DNA of 64,000 nt from positions 310,001 to 374,000 of the forward strand of contig JAHLMK010000005.1 of assembly GCA_019915135.1 (NCBI GenBank), given 5' to 3'. Of this stretch, positions 21,034 through 32,700 are shown piece by piece; position 1 is the stretch's first letter, and every line of letters begins with the position of its first letter. The position numbers and the translations under genes are program-made. Under the pieces are notes generated by a model that searched no databases, had not been told where the DNA came from, and saw only the letters and a list, made by a program, of their open reading frames with translations. The DNA comes from Strobilurus pachycystidiatus (taxonomy: Eukaryota > Basidiomycota > Agaricomycetes > Agaricales > Physalacriaceae).

Positions 21034-22369
21034 CTATACTAAGAGTTCGCGGAAAATACTCGTAAAGTGCTCTACAAAATTGTCCAAGAATCCTGCTTCC
21101 AAAGAGTCTTTTCCAGCGGTCACAGTGAGTGAAAGTCCACCGCTAGGTGTAGAAATCACATTCAACTTGACCGCGCACCCCACATACCCGTCGCATTGAG
21201 CGAACCACATTTTTTGTATCTTCCAGCCAATCTCACCCTGTAGAGTCAATCTGCCCGCATTCGAAACCTCAAGGCTGCCTTGTCTCTTTGACCCAAGCTT
21301 CCCTTTGAAGTAGCCTTCATAGTTTCCGAACAGATAAGCGAGCAGACCGATGGTGCCCTGGCACGTCTCTTTCTGACGACGCACGCCCACGGTGGTCTCT
21401 GCTGCTTGTTTCCATGAAAATGCGGAGTTGATTGCAGGATAGGATTGATAGGCGGAGACATAGTCGCAGAAGACGACTGGCGACGTACCCGACATGGGCC
21501 GCAAAGATATGGGGATGATTCCAGCCAGTGTTTGGCTTGTCGTCTGCCCAATACATCGAGATATGGCTGCGACCGCAATCACGTACAACGTGGGGGTGAC
21601 GGTGGCCTCGTGAGATCGACATGCAGCTTGGAAGCGCGACAGCTCGTCCGCTGAGAATTGCATGACGCGTATGTCGATGGCAGTGGAGGGGTTGTTGCCT
21701 ACAGGGCGGCCAGTCCACGCAGAGGCAATAGCGGTCCACGCCGTGGGAACGAAGAGTTTGAGCACCTCTTGGATGACCGTGAAGATGGATGGGGAAACAT
21801 TCAAGACCGACTCGACGGGTGGGACCAGATCTGAGGTAGAGGGAGAGACTATTCCGTCGCAGGGTTCGTTTGGCGATGACAGCGCCTGGTGTAGGGCTTT
21901 ATGAAACGCGATACCGCTCATCCCATCGCCAATACAGTGGTGCCAGCAGAAAACGACGATCCTCTGGTCTAGGACTACTACGCGCCACAACAGGAGCCTT
22001 TGTGTAGTGTCAAAGCCTTTGGAAAGCTGCTCCTGGAGAGCTTCAGTGACGTCCCGACCGGTCAGAAATTGGACATTCTTGTTCAAGTCGATTTGCTCCA
22101 GCTGCGCAAAGGAAGAGCTGCTGATAGAATCCTCAACGCCATAAACCCCGAGCGCCGCATGCGCCAGAACGACTTGTTTGAGGGCAGGATAAAGTACGTC
22201 TCTGTTAATGAGATCCCCGGCGTAGTCTGCAGCGCAGACAACGCAAGAGTCAAGGTTCAAGCTATGTCTGGTGAAGTGGAACTGCTCCATCAGACCTGCA
22301 AGAAATTAATAAAATAGGACTAGAAAAAGCCAAATACTTGCCTGCTTTTCTCAAGATGTAGGTCGACAT
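21034..22369 (-). CDS. Alcohol O-acetyltransferase family protein (ATF1-like, AATase)
   Basis: The main exon encodes 418 residues from 22290. A 28-nt first exon (22369-22342) adds MSTYILRKAG through an intron (22296-22341) starting GCAAGT, a GC-AG intron. This gives the family-typical start LRKAGLMEQFHFTRHSL. The acyltransferase motif HHCIGDGMSG (HHxxxDG) is present, and a later VVFCDYVSAYQS block lies where the family has its second conserved region. Enzymes of this family transfer acetyl from acetyl-CoA to alcohols or related acceptors. Fungal members make acetate esters or act in specialised metabolism. Length, about 427 residues, is normal. It is intact. No biosynthetic cluster partner is adjacent; its upstream neighbour is an LTR element. 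Confidence 0.9.
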
Positions 22370-22500
22370 TGGTGGGGGAACTTGAGTATTGATCAGTAGA
22401 GTTTCGGCGAGTACATAACTTATAAGAGTTTCTGACAAGATGCACTTTATGCTGACGGCCCACGGGCCGCAACATTTGTTATTCGAGTACGTGAGGACTC

Positions 22501-22726
22501 TGTAAGTACAGTGACTCTTAGAGCCTCTGACTCGGACTCGGTGCAGATGGGTAGTGGATTCGTGTCTCTTCACTACGACTAGCTAGGACCTATATACTGT
22601 TACAATGAAAGACATACTAATATGGACGTACTGCATGTGATACGTGTGAGATACGAGGGTGCTACTATAAAGGTGTGATATCAGAAGGTGGTGCTCTTAG
22701 CGCGTAGCGCGCCGTGAACACCTACA
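22501..22726 (-). repeat. LTR (3' LTR of the gag-only element)
   Basis: 226 bases, TGTAAGT...CCTACA in plus orientation. It shares long blocks with the other LTR, for example TATATACTGT, ATAAAGGTGTGATA and GTGCTCTTAGCGCGTAGC. Preceded by ACTC. Confidence 0.82.
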
Positions 22727-22848
22727 TCCCATACAAACTTTTAAATATCGACCTCCTGGTCGATCCTTGGCGCTCAGCTGTCCCGATCCGTTGGCCGTGT
22801 GAATGTGGTCCCGATTCGGCAGCGGCAGCGCTCTCTTCTGCACGTCGA

Positions 22849-24192
22849 TCAACCTGCATCTCGAAAAGCGTGTATCCGTGCCATCTCGTCCTGCTCAACA
22901 TGGAACCCGCGCTGTGGACTGAGTTTGGTCTGTGAGGCAATGCCAACGATAAGGAATGATGATGGGGTTTGATTATGGACATGCAGGATGCATGCCTGGG
23001 TCGCTGCGACTGGAAGAACGGCGGGAGTCATGGATGATGTCTGCTGGATATCGGCGGTATTGGTTCGGTAATTCTTGTATGTGAGTGCATTCGGCTCGGC
23101 TCTCAATACTGGCACGTCTAATGCTGTCGGTAGCGGTGTCAGTTCGTCGTCTTTCATCACGGTATCCTCGTGTCCAACGGCGGACATCTTTCCTATCTCT
23201 CTCATCATCTCTGCGGCTACTTCATCATCATCTTCCTCGTTCATCATTCCCATGAAAGAGATCCATTCGTCTTCTGCATTCTGTGGAATCTCTGGCGCAA
23301 CATCTGTGCCAAACACGGTCGTGTCGAGCAGCGGGGATGGATGGAAATACTCTGGTGGAGTTGACTCAGTTTCGGTAGTGCTGCTGACATCGGTGCTGCT
23401 GTCGGTGTCGGTGCTGCTGTCGGTGTCGGTGCTGCTATCGGTGTCAGTCTCGGTGTCGGCGGCGGTATTGGTGGTGCTGGTGGTGCCGGCTCCGGCGGTG
23501 CTTTTGTTGGGTGTGTCCTCTTCATTTCTCTCCTGATGGCTGAACTCAGCCTCCTCTTCTCCCTCTAGGCCCTCATCGGCATCACTCTCCTCTCCATCTT
23601 TGTCGGAATCACCCTCGTCATCGGAATCATTGCCCGAACTGTATCGGGCGGCATCCAGGACTGCAGCGATCTCCGGGGCAGAAACTCCATCCCATGACCT
23701 GTCGTACCGGAGTATGCGTACGGAGAGGCGGTCTCGGAGACTGCACGGGACACCCTTCCAAAAATATCGGCGCAAGTCTCGCTTCGTAACGACGCCGGTC
23801 TTTTTCAGAAGTCGGGAAGCAACCTGGAACCTGCTGTGGTAGCGTTCGAGGTCACAGTACGATGACATTCTTTTCCGCTGCATGTCGCGGACGAGATCGT
23901 CGAGAGTGCGAGTGGTATAGCGGCAGGTGAGTTCGTCTTTGAAAGTGGGCCAATGACAACGGCTGACCCGGTCATCATAGCCGTCGAATGACTTCCAGTA
24001 CTCTCGAGTGTTGCGGTCAGTGTAGCGGATGATGCCATGAACCTTTTCGCCACTTGTGAGTCCGTAATCACTGGCCAGTGCCCGGAACTGACAAAGGAAA
24101 TCTTCGAAATCCTCAAGTTCATCGGAGTAGAAACGCGGTGCACGCTTGTCTCTGCGACTCGGCAAGTCGTCAAGAGCATCAGAGGATGGCAT
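22849..24192 (-). CDS. Retrotransposon Gag-like protein
   Basis: An uninterrupted frame of 447 residues between the LTRs. The N-terminal half (FYSDELEDFEDFLCQFRALA, EKVHGIIRYTDRNTREYWKS, CHWPTFKDELTCRYTTRTLD, LERYHSRFQVASRLLKKTGV, RRYFWKGVPCSLRDRL) has the order of fungal Ty3-type Gag capsid domains that assemble particles around element RNA. The C-terminal half is acidic and low in complexity, including TDTDSSTDTDSSTDTDSSTD encoded by a microsatellite-like stretch at about 23390-23460. There is no CCHC knuckle and no downstream pol. The frame being open suggests either recent activity of the gag or selection to keep it. Confidence 0.8.
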   Translation of the reverse strand: MPSSDALDDLPSRRDKRAPRFYSDELEDFEDFLCQFRALASDYGLTSGEKVHGIIRYTDRNTREYWKSFDGYDDRVSRCHWPTFKDELTCRYTTRTLDDLVRDMQRKRMSSYCDLERYHSRFQVASRLLKKTGVVTKRDLRRYFWKGVPCSLRDRLSVRILRYDRSWDGVSAPEIAAVLDAARYSSGNDSDDEGDSDKDGEESDADEGLEGEEEAEFSHQERNEEDTPNKSTAGAGTTSTTNTAADTETDTDSSTDTDSSTDTDSSTDVSSTTETESTPPEYFHPSPLLDTTVFGTDVAPEIPQNAEDEWISFMGMMNEEDDDEVAAEMMREIGKMSAVGHEDTVMKDDELTPLPTALDVPVLRAEPNALTYKNYRTNTADIQQTSSMTPAVLPVAATQACILHVHNQTPSSFLIVGIASQTKLSPQRGFHVEQDEMARIHAFRDAG

Positions 24193-24553
24193 TCGAAAGC
24201 ATGCGTCTGCAATATGAGGCGTCTGCGGATAGCGGCGATGGTGGCCTAGCAGATAGGGAGGGAAGTGAGACCAACGGCCAGCAGGGGCGATGCTGTACGC
24301 GGTCTACAGATGGAAATATCGACGGAATGGAAGGAAGGGAATAACGGCAGCAGTTGGAACCTGGTGCGGATGGGGTTGTGCAAGAAAGGTACAGCTGCTC
24401 GGCAAGCAGCGTTGAACGGAAAGGCGGAATAACAGTGACGGCGGCAAACTGTATGTCGTGTAACGAGTGGCGGTGGCGGCAGACGGAAGAACGGATGAAC
24501 AGGGATAGCGGTTCTGAAGGCCGGTCAACGTTCGACGAGCGGTGGGCTCCAGA

Positions 24554-24767
24554 TGTAAGTGAACAGACTACTAGAGCCTCGGACTCGGAACTGCAGATAC
24601 GGGGTCAATTGTCAATACAGTACCAAGACACGAGACTATATACTGTAGCTATGAACATGTGAATACGTGTGATATACAGAGTGTGCTACTAAAGAGATGT
24701 GCTATCATAAAGGTGTGATACTAGCGAGTGTGTGCTCTTAGCGCGTAGCACACCTTGAAACCCTACA
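24554..24767 (-). repeat. LTR (5' LTR of the gag-only element)
   Basis: 214 bases, TGTAAGT...CCTACA in plus orientation. It is the counterpart of 22501-22726 with many substitutions and small indels, and is followed by ACTCT at 24768-24772. Confidence 0.82.
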
Positions 24768-24772
24768 ACTCT

Positions 24773-25245
24773 GTCCACAGTACGACGAGTGAGCTGCTCT
24801 GCAATTTCCCGACAAGTACTTAGCCTAGCAGTCAGAACAGTGATTGTTTTCGCCCAGGAATCCACGTTGACGCGTTGACCGTTGACGAATCTGAATGTTC
24901 CAAATCTGAAGGCGGTTTTACCGATTCTCACGCTCCAAATGCGGATACCCCTTGTCAAGCAACGTGAAAGATTTCGATCGTGTTGCCATATTGGGAATGC
25001 GTTTTCAGTGCAAGTAATCAAGTTGAAAGTAATGAACTCTCGACGGATACAACATCGTTGACTTGACATTCATATTAGAGCTGGAATCATGGAATGTATT
25101 GAGGCGCCATGGGAATGCTTCAAAATGCTTCAGAAAGCGCGCAGACCGTGATGGCAATCAACCAACCTGAGTAAGCAATATGACGGTGCTGCGGACGCGA
25201 TTTCTCTTTCGGGATCACCGCCATCTCAAGCCAACCTCCGCCCAG
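24773..25245. other. Intergenic, nothing recognised
   Basis: About 470 bases between the LTR element and the PB1/ZZ gene, containing its likely promoter. An in-frame ATG at 25180 is a possible alternative start for that gene. No other feature was seen. Confidence 0.45.
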
Positions 25246-28200
25246 ATGCACAATAGACCGGACAGGCCGCTCGTCGTGAAATGCACCTTTGATCGATGGA
25301 ATAAGCGGATCACCTTTTCCTCTGCAAAGAATTGCACCTACATCCTTCTGCGCCATAAGGTATGCTGCTGTATCACTGTTTTCGATGCTGGACCCACTGA
25401 CTTCCGTAGGTTGAGCAGTGTTTCTCGCTGTCCGCCTCGGCGTACGCAATAACATACAAGGACGATGACGGCGAGGTCACCGACATCCGCAATGAGATGG
25501 ATCTCACCGAGGCCATCCAGTACTTCCAGGCCGGCAGCGATGATCCACCCATGTCATCTGCAGCCTCCATCTTGTCCGGTCGCAGCTTTGGCAGCCGCAA
25601 AATCACCCTGCGGGTCCACATCAGCGTCGACTACGACGGGCCCAGCCTGTCCGACACCTCCTCCGTCATCTCGCTCGACGAGTACCGGTCGCGCAACGGC
25701 AGCGAGCTCTCCTTCTCCTTCGGGACACCCTCCGTCATTGAGCCCGACGACGACTCGGTCACTGTCAGCTCCAAAGACACTGGCAGCCAAGCACTCAGCG
25801 CGGCCCATCTGCGTCCCGATCGCGCATCTCAATTGTCCGGCGAGTCATCCTGGGCTGTGCCCTCGCCTCCTTCCGTGCGCTCCTCCAGAAGCAAAAGTCC
25901 TGCCGTCCGTGGTCCCCGTTCGGCTCGAACCACCACCAGTCGTAATCCATTCTCGGATGTACACGAAGAACCTCCCGCAGAGATTCGTTATCCTTCCGAT
26001 CCTGCAGCCGTTTTTGAGCGTTTAAAGCTCCAGGAGGAATACGGCGATGCCAATCATAACCCCATCGCTGCCAATAATCGCGGAACGGAGTGGCTGCGAG
26101 ACCAGAATGAGCGCGCAGTCCGCGCCAAACTAGGCGTCTTGCCAGAACCCTCTGAATCTGACTCCCTCTCCCTCAATTATGAACAGCCTGACAGCCAGCT
26201 GGGCGGTGACCTGGCTCTCGAAAGAGATAATCGCGGGAAGTACTACTACTCTTACAATGTCGCTTCCTCTTCCAGTCAGGAACACGAATCCAATTTTGAG
26301 GAAGTCAGTTATGACCTGGATGCCAGCATAGACGGTGCGGTACAAATGGATAAGCCCCGTCCCACGTCTCGCCATCTCAATTGGCTTGCTGCGCATCAAG
26401 TCAGTCCTCCCGCTGAAGACCGCTCCTCAGGTTCACGTCCCTCCCATCGCTCAGATCCCTCAATGACTGAGATTCCTCCGGAGCTCTACCAGTTCATACC
26501 GCTTTCTCCGCCAGAGGTCCTTACCAGCTGTTCAGAGTGTGGCGTACTGCTGGACTCTATACGCTATGTATGTTCCACTTGTGGCGAGAAGGATCCCATA
26601 GCGGAGGCTAGTCACCTCAACGGTAATGCAAAGGGCAAGCAACGGTCGTCAGTTGACGATTTCGCGTCCTACCCACCGGCAGCTCATCGACATTACCTAT
26701 CGCCTTCATCTCACTCATTGGCGACGAACACCTACGTCGGCAGCTCCGACTCTCTCAACAACAAACTCCTCCCCTCCCTCCCGCGGCTGTTTGGTTCAGA
26801 ATCAAACTCATCTTCCACCATAAACGTCGCCCGTAATCCATTCGATCACGGGTACGAATTATGCTCTGGATGCATAGAGTCAGCGGGGCTCATGCACGCC
26901 ATCGAGGCTGGCGTCGCACCGGGCTCGTCCCCAACTTCATCCACCTTGTCGCCGACCTCTCCGGAAGGCGTCCAACTCGCCTCTCAGTGGAGACGTCTAG
27001 CGCCAAAGGAGAAGGGGAAACTGCGACACGCCTATCACGAGAAGATCTGGGGACACGAGGGGTGGAAGGATATCGGTAAGTCACCCGTCTCTGGGACTGA
27101 CGCCGCTGAATTTTGTTTCATCAAGAACAAGACGAGGCGTCGAGCATATCATGTTCGGCCTGCGGCGCAGTCACTGCCCTGGGCAAGTCGTTCAAGTGTA
27201 CATCGTGCATGAAGTACTATCTTTGCAGGGCATGCTACAGGTGGGATTTAATCATTGTCCCTGTTTTAATTTTAGCAATTGACGCATGCCTGAACAGTCT
27301 TGTGCATAATGTACACCCTAGTCATGCCTTCTTGGTCGTACCGGGCAAGGATAATGCGTCTAGCGAACCTGATTTCTTCCCCAGTTTCCCTCCAGATCCA
27401 AGCGACGAAGAGTGTAAGCTCCCGTCCATTTCTCAGAGCCGTAGTTCCTGATACATATATTTGCTCAGTCATGAAACATCCTGGCGTCAAATGCGCTCAG
27501 TATGTATTTGAGCTATTTCTTCTCCCAGAGCTGGCTGACTATATTATCAGTTGTCTAATGGACATTGTCGGCGCTCGATTTCATTGTGCAATATGTGATG
27601 CAGTCGACATATGTGCGAACTGCGAGTCTGCTGGGCTGCCAGGAAACCTCGACTCTGCAGATGGCGGTCACTCATCTTCTCACATATTGATCAAGGTACG
27701 GGGAAGTGACACTTTCAATCGCCTTGACCAACACCCACTGTACTATCTAGATTCCGTTTCCTTTAGAGACAACCGAAGTATGTCGTTATTCCGGTACTTT
27801 TCGTGATGCTTATACTGAAGCACATCTTGCAGCTTCAGACGGCGAGTCGACGGGCAGTCCATCTTTGGACGGGGAGGGATGCGGCCAACGTTACACGGGC
27901 ACCATCGCCTACGAAAGCGAGCTCGGTTGTGTCTGGGTACGCCAAGACTGTGATGGGACCACCGGATGACGACCACGATGTCTTGTGCAATGGATGTGTA
28001 CAGTCCATTTCCGGTATACGATACCAATGCGCCAATTGCCCGTCGAAGCCGGCGTCGTTCAACCTCGTGCGTGTGTAGTCCTCTTGCATCCTCACCGATC
28101 TAATCACTGTGTTCCGATCAGTGCTCCCACTGTGAAGCACGGTCGTACATGTTGCACGACCCAATGCATGTGTTCTTCAAACTCCCCCGGCCAGTCGACA

Positions 28201-28706
28201 GGCCGATTGAGTCACAGTTCGCTATGATACCCAAACTGTAGGTCATAGCATATCTGAGAGCGAAATGGCGGTTGAATGTTTGGTTGCAGGTACAAGCAAC
28301 CGGCAGGTCCTGCTCCTGATTCCAGGATCTTGTCTTCGGACCCGAAAGGTACGATTCTCGTTTCCGGGGTGCTCGTTGTTGTTTCTAACACTTTCGCAGC
28401 GTATCTCAAAGATCTGCTTCATTCCACTGCGGTATGTGATAGATGTATGACCTGTATCCAAGGCGCCTGGTTCAGGTGTGCGTATTGTGGCAAAGACTTG
28501 TGCGACGCTTGCGAGGAGCTGGATAATCACAACGACACGCATCTCTTCATGGTGTTCAAAGCGCCAGTCGACATGCATGCTGTAAAGTGGGTCTCGATTT
28601 TCGGTTGTCCATCCGTAGCTGACATGCGCGCGTCCGTAGAATGTTCACCAACATTGAAAACCCTAACGAAAGCCCACCTGTTATACCCTATGCAGTGTAT
28701 CGGTAA
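25246..28706 (+). CDS. PB1 and multi-ZZ zinc-finger protein (NBR1/p62-like)
   Basis: Exon 1 and the next exon join to an N-terminal PB1 domain: PLVVKCTFDRWNKRITF, LLRHKVEQCFSLS, AITYKDDDGEVTDIRNEMDL, with the acidic OPCA-type strand. A long Ser/Pro-rich region follows. Then come at least four Cys-pair zinc modules of ZZ type: CSACGAVTALGKSFKCTSC, CLMDIVGARFHCAICDAVDI, CVQSISGIRYQCANCPSK and CDRCMTCIQGAWFRCAYCGK, most with the ZZ signature GxRFxCxxCxxxDxC or close variants. An additional CSECGVLLDSIRYVCSTCGE lies earlier. PB1 plus ZZ is the layout of NBR1/p62 selective-autophagy receptors, so a role as cargo adaptor is inferred. No FW domain was recognised. The predicted end, ENPNESPPVIPYAVYR, stops at 28704-28706, 70 bases from the convergent PHF5A gene. 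The start could also be 25180. Confidence 0.82.
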
Positions 28707-28776
28707 TTCCACCAGGAATGAAACACGACTGGACACCATGTATCTTCTATTATACAACCTATTACACAGAGGAAGA

Positions 28777-29376
28777 TTAACCCTTCTTAAAACCTATGAT
28801 ATTCATCAGTATCGCGTATACTCAGAGGATGTCACTTGTTGAAGTTCACCTAAACGACGACGTTCATAGAACAAGTCGGTTCTACTCGCTCCGAGATTGA
28901 CGATCTTTGGGCAGCCATCTCGGTCCTTCTCAAGTCGCGTGCATTCCGCGCAGTAGTATGCATCCGAGATACCTAGACAGAGTTTGTTAGCTAGATGCTT
29001 ATCGTGCTCTCAAACAACGCACCCGGAGCACCACAGATAATACAACGTCCTCCATATGTTCCAAAATTGCATTCGTCGCAAATTCGCACAAGAGTCTCTG
29101 GACGGACGTAGGAGTCACATACGGGGCTGGGGATAGTATGAGGGAGACTCGTATAGAGTTATTCGCAGCAGAGACGCACCATTTACCGTCGCACTTCTCG
29201 CATAGACGGCCTATAGCTAAGAGTTGGTTGATTAAAAATATCGCTTCGCGATGGAAGTGAAAGAGGCCAACCTATGCCTGGCTGACGCCGGCACATAATG
29301 AGATCTGGGTGAGAGGTGAGCTTCAGCACGGCTGGAAGGCAGGTGAGTAATTCTGACCTGGATGATGCTTAGACAT
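28777..29376 (-). CDS. RDS3: PHF5A/Rds3, SF3b complex splicing factor
   Basis: Six short exons on the minus strand, too fragmented to show as one open frame, join to 110 residues, exactly the length of the animal protein. They read [100 protein letters not shown] and ERRRLGFKKG. The conserved Cys pairs form the three zinc sites of the knotted PHF5A fold. Within U2 snRNP, SF3b-PHF5A helps recognise the intron branch-point adenosine. The last exon is only 17 nt and supplies the conserved FKK-type tail. Introns are GT-AG. The gene faces the PB1/ZZ gene tail to tail. Confidence 0.95.
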
Positions 29377-29738
29377 GATGGTAAGGAAACAACCTGCTAA
29401 CGGTCGCGTCAGCCGAGCTATTGCCTTTTCAGACGTTTATTCCCACACCTTCGCTGTTTCCATAATTGGTAACCCCGACTCCCCGACTTTGGGAAGTACC
29501 TACTCTTGGAGAGATTGATACTGACTTTGGAAGATCTCCTTCCGAGCCAAGTGTAAGGACTGGCACATCCATTATTATGATCCATATGAGCGCCACATTC
29601 TCCAGGCCAGGCAGTCCACATCGGTCGCAACAAAAGGGTGAAGCGTAAATGTATTGTGCGTAATTCTAAACATTGAGAGAGCAAAGCAAGGAAAATGTAA
29701 ATTATACAAGTCCACGTTCATGCAGCATAACCATGACA
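29377..29738. other. Intergenic: PHF5A promoter and HECT gene 3' flank
   Basis: About 360 bases with no coding feature recognised. The promoter of the minus-strand PHF5A gene must lie here, as must the 3' UTR of the HECT gene. Confidence 0.45.
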
Positions 29739-32700
29739 TTATGATAAATGGAAGCTTCCAGTACCCTCTCGGATAGCCGTCTGCAGTTTCTCGCGCATCA
29801 CAGCTTTGGAACTGTATTCCGGTAGCTTGAGATAGTTCACGCAGGTCATGACACTTGGAAGGTAATCATCGGCTGTCAGTGGCGCCTCGTGAGGCTTCCT
29901 GACTACGGTCAGAGGCGGATTGAGCCCTCGGAAACCTGGGGCGATGTTAAACGGAGGGCAGCACAATGAAGAGAGTCGGACTGACCACCTATAGGAAGCT
30001 TGGGGCTTCCGGTGATGAACTGTAAACAGTTTCTTCGCGTTGGCGCATCGTACTCCGAGAAGATCTCGAGTAGATCTTTAATGGCACGACTTTCTGGATT
30101 GAATCCGTGGTCAGCCTTCAGAGCCTCGCCGAGAGCTAGAGAGACAGTCAGATACGCCAGAACCTAAGAAAATACGTGGATACGTACTCTCCATACTCCA
30201 ATCTTCGTCAGTGTTTCCAAATAGCATCACTAGCTCGTCCGAGGAGAAGGCTTGCAGGTCGGATATGGGGAACACCTTGGCAAAGCCCTCCCGGAATGCT
30301 TTGGCTGGTACGGCGGCGCCTTTGCCGATGATCGCGTCGAGCACCTCGGCGACGTACTCGTGCACATTGGATGATGTTACAGCTATGTCTTGTCCGCCAG
30401 GCTACATGCAAGATATAGTCAATACCACAATGAGATCGCACAAGGCAATCGACGTACGCGTAGCTCGATGTCATATCCCGGTACGGTGAAGTCCAACGCG
30501 AGATCTTCAACGTCAATCCCTTCGACCAATGCCACTTTCATCGAGAGCTAGATGCACGATGAGGAAAATTCCTGCTTTGAAGATGAATGTTCGCACCTTA
30601 TCAGCAGGGTTCAAATGACTCTTTGCATGGACCATGTTGAGCAACTTGGTCAAAGAGTTGGCAAGATCAACGTCAACAAGCTTAATCACATTATGTCAGT
30701 AATCATCACCCAATCCTGGGATCTGCGACAAACCTTCAAGGTCGCGATTGTCACAGGGACTTCTTCGCCAAGAACCAACTTCAGGAAGATCTTGTTAAAT
30801 GACAAGTCGATGATGCGGGAGTCTAGCATGGCCTTGGCCACGAATTGACCGATGATCTTGAAGATGTGAGTGCGTTTCCTGAGTGGAAGGTCAATAGACA
30901 TGACGGCTACAGACACGAAAACTCACTGTCCACTGTCCCCGGCAACATCGCCCGGACTTATTGGTGCCGGATACAGCCCAGTCGGGTGATTCACATATTG
31001 ACCTGAAGCTGAAGAGGTGTCCGCATCGCGCCACAACTTGAGATCCTTTCGTGCGAACTCCTTCGAGACCAACGAGTAGAACTCCAATGTGGGACCCAGA
31101 CCCGTGCCAACTTCTTCGAAGTATTCTACTTCGAGTACAGAAGACGAGGACCCGTAGAGCTCGAAGACTTTCACGGCCGATTCGAGTATATGCTTGCGGC
31201 TGATACGGACTTTCTGTCTCTGGAGGCGGCCCAAGAAACCGATACCGTCGTCTCGGCGGTTGTTGTCGTGGGCGCGTCCTTGCTGGCTTTGCCACTTGAG
31301 AATCAGCCTGGCATACCCGAATGACGTCGACTGCAAGAAATTGTAGCGAGTTGCGAAGGGGAACAAGAATGGGAAATGCTGCGGCAAATCGAGAGCCCAA
31401 TCAGGCAGACAATAGCTGGCCACTATCATCGGCTCTTCCAACTGTCGCGTGAGTTTCGCAGTAAGTTTGTTGTTGACAAACGCTGTCTCGCCAAGGGCTC
31501 GCTTTTCGCCAGCAAACCCGACTCTCTCCGATTCCATGGTATTCAGCTGATGTAGAACGCGAAGGAGACGAAGAATCTTGGCGTGCGGAGCATCTTCTGG
31601 AAGTGATGATAATGGCGGAGCCTGTGTGCGATTTCGACCGCTCATTTCAGAGCGAGCGCCTGCTGAGACATGAAAACTGCGAAATTAGAGGGGCAAAATT
31701 ATACGTACCGTCGGGAGATGGAAGAGGTCCTGGCACCTTCTTGAACTTGACAGTGTAGATGCCCTGCCAGATCATGGCAGATGATACTGGGCCGGTGTTT
31801 TTGCGCATCTCATGCTGGTGCATAGCGCCGTATATCGTAAGATCTAATGGAAGAGTGTGGTCATCCATGGAGAACTCAAGATGCCAATCTTGAGGTTTCG
31901 CCTTGAGGGCCGATGCATACGAGACCTTGCTGGAAGACGAAGACCGCGGACCCATACCAGACGAGATGCTGGGCGTTGCCACACGAGTGCCATCTGGCGT
32001 CTGGGCTTCCACCTTCGTGCCATCTGCGAGATAGTGAACAAGGTAAAACGAAAGAACAAGACTGAGAGGACATACCTTCGGCAACCGACAAAGATACAGT
32101 CTTATCCGATATGGAGGTGTCAGGATCAACTTCGTCGTCGAACACTTCTGCGTCTACCTCGTCGTCAGTGAAATCGGCCTGGAGTTCAGAGTCCACAACT
32201 GTCTCGCTTGGCGCAGTCTCAGAAGAGTTCTCAGCGGGTGCAGGCTGGCTGGGGGGCTCGTCGTCTTTCGCCGTTCCTTCAATGGCTTCAGCAGGCTCAG
32301 AAGCGGCGTTCTTCGCGCTCAGACGCTGGCTGCGACGGCGAGTTATAGCCGACCCGGCGGATGCAGATGCACTTGATTCTGCGGCTGGTTGAGGTGGTGG
32401 GTTTGGCGGCTCCTCAGCGCGTGACGAAGATGCAGCAAAACCTGACGCGGCCAAGGCAGCGAGCATACCAGATAAGCGGTCGCTGCTTCCCAATAAGCCT
32501 GCTACGCGTGGTCGCAGATAGTCATGAAGGGCTTGGAAAGTAGCGATCGCATGAATGGAGACCACGATGTTGTGCAGATTTCGTGGGACACCAGAATCGT
32601 CGCTTGCGACAAGCCGGAGTCGCAATTGACGAGCCAAAAGAGAGGGTGAACTTCTTTTAGAATCTATAGCTTGTTGAGCATCATGGTACCAAAAGAGGAT

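Larger units (their letters stand above)
22501..24767 (-). mobile_element. Gag-only LTR retrotransposon (TR-GAG-like, non-autonomous)
   Basis: Two direct repeats (22501-22726 and 24554-24767) both begin TGTAAGT and end CCTACA, the TG...CA ends of LTRs. They flank one long gag-like frame on the minus strand. ACTC lies immediately outside both ends (22497-22500 and 24768-24771), consistent with a target-site duplication of 4 bp, or 5 bp if the shared T is counted. The internal region is only about 1.8 kb, and I see no protease, reverse transcriptase, RNase H or integrase. On the minus strand a TGGAGCCCACC sequence starts two bases inside the 5' LTR end and could be a primer-binding site; its tRNA match is unchecked. 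The LTRs differ in length and at many positions, so the insertion is old. Confidence 0.82.

Noticed and set aside
23075..23536. A 153-codon Ser/Val-rich plus-strand frame inside the LTR element
   Set aside because: Antisense shadow of the gag acidic repeat region; composition follows from the opposite strand.
29418..29684. An 89-codon minus-strand frame upstream of PHF5A
   Set aside because: It falls in the promoter region, lacks motifs, and runs against plausible regulatory sequence.
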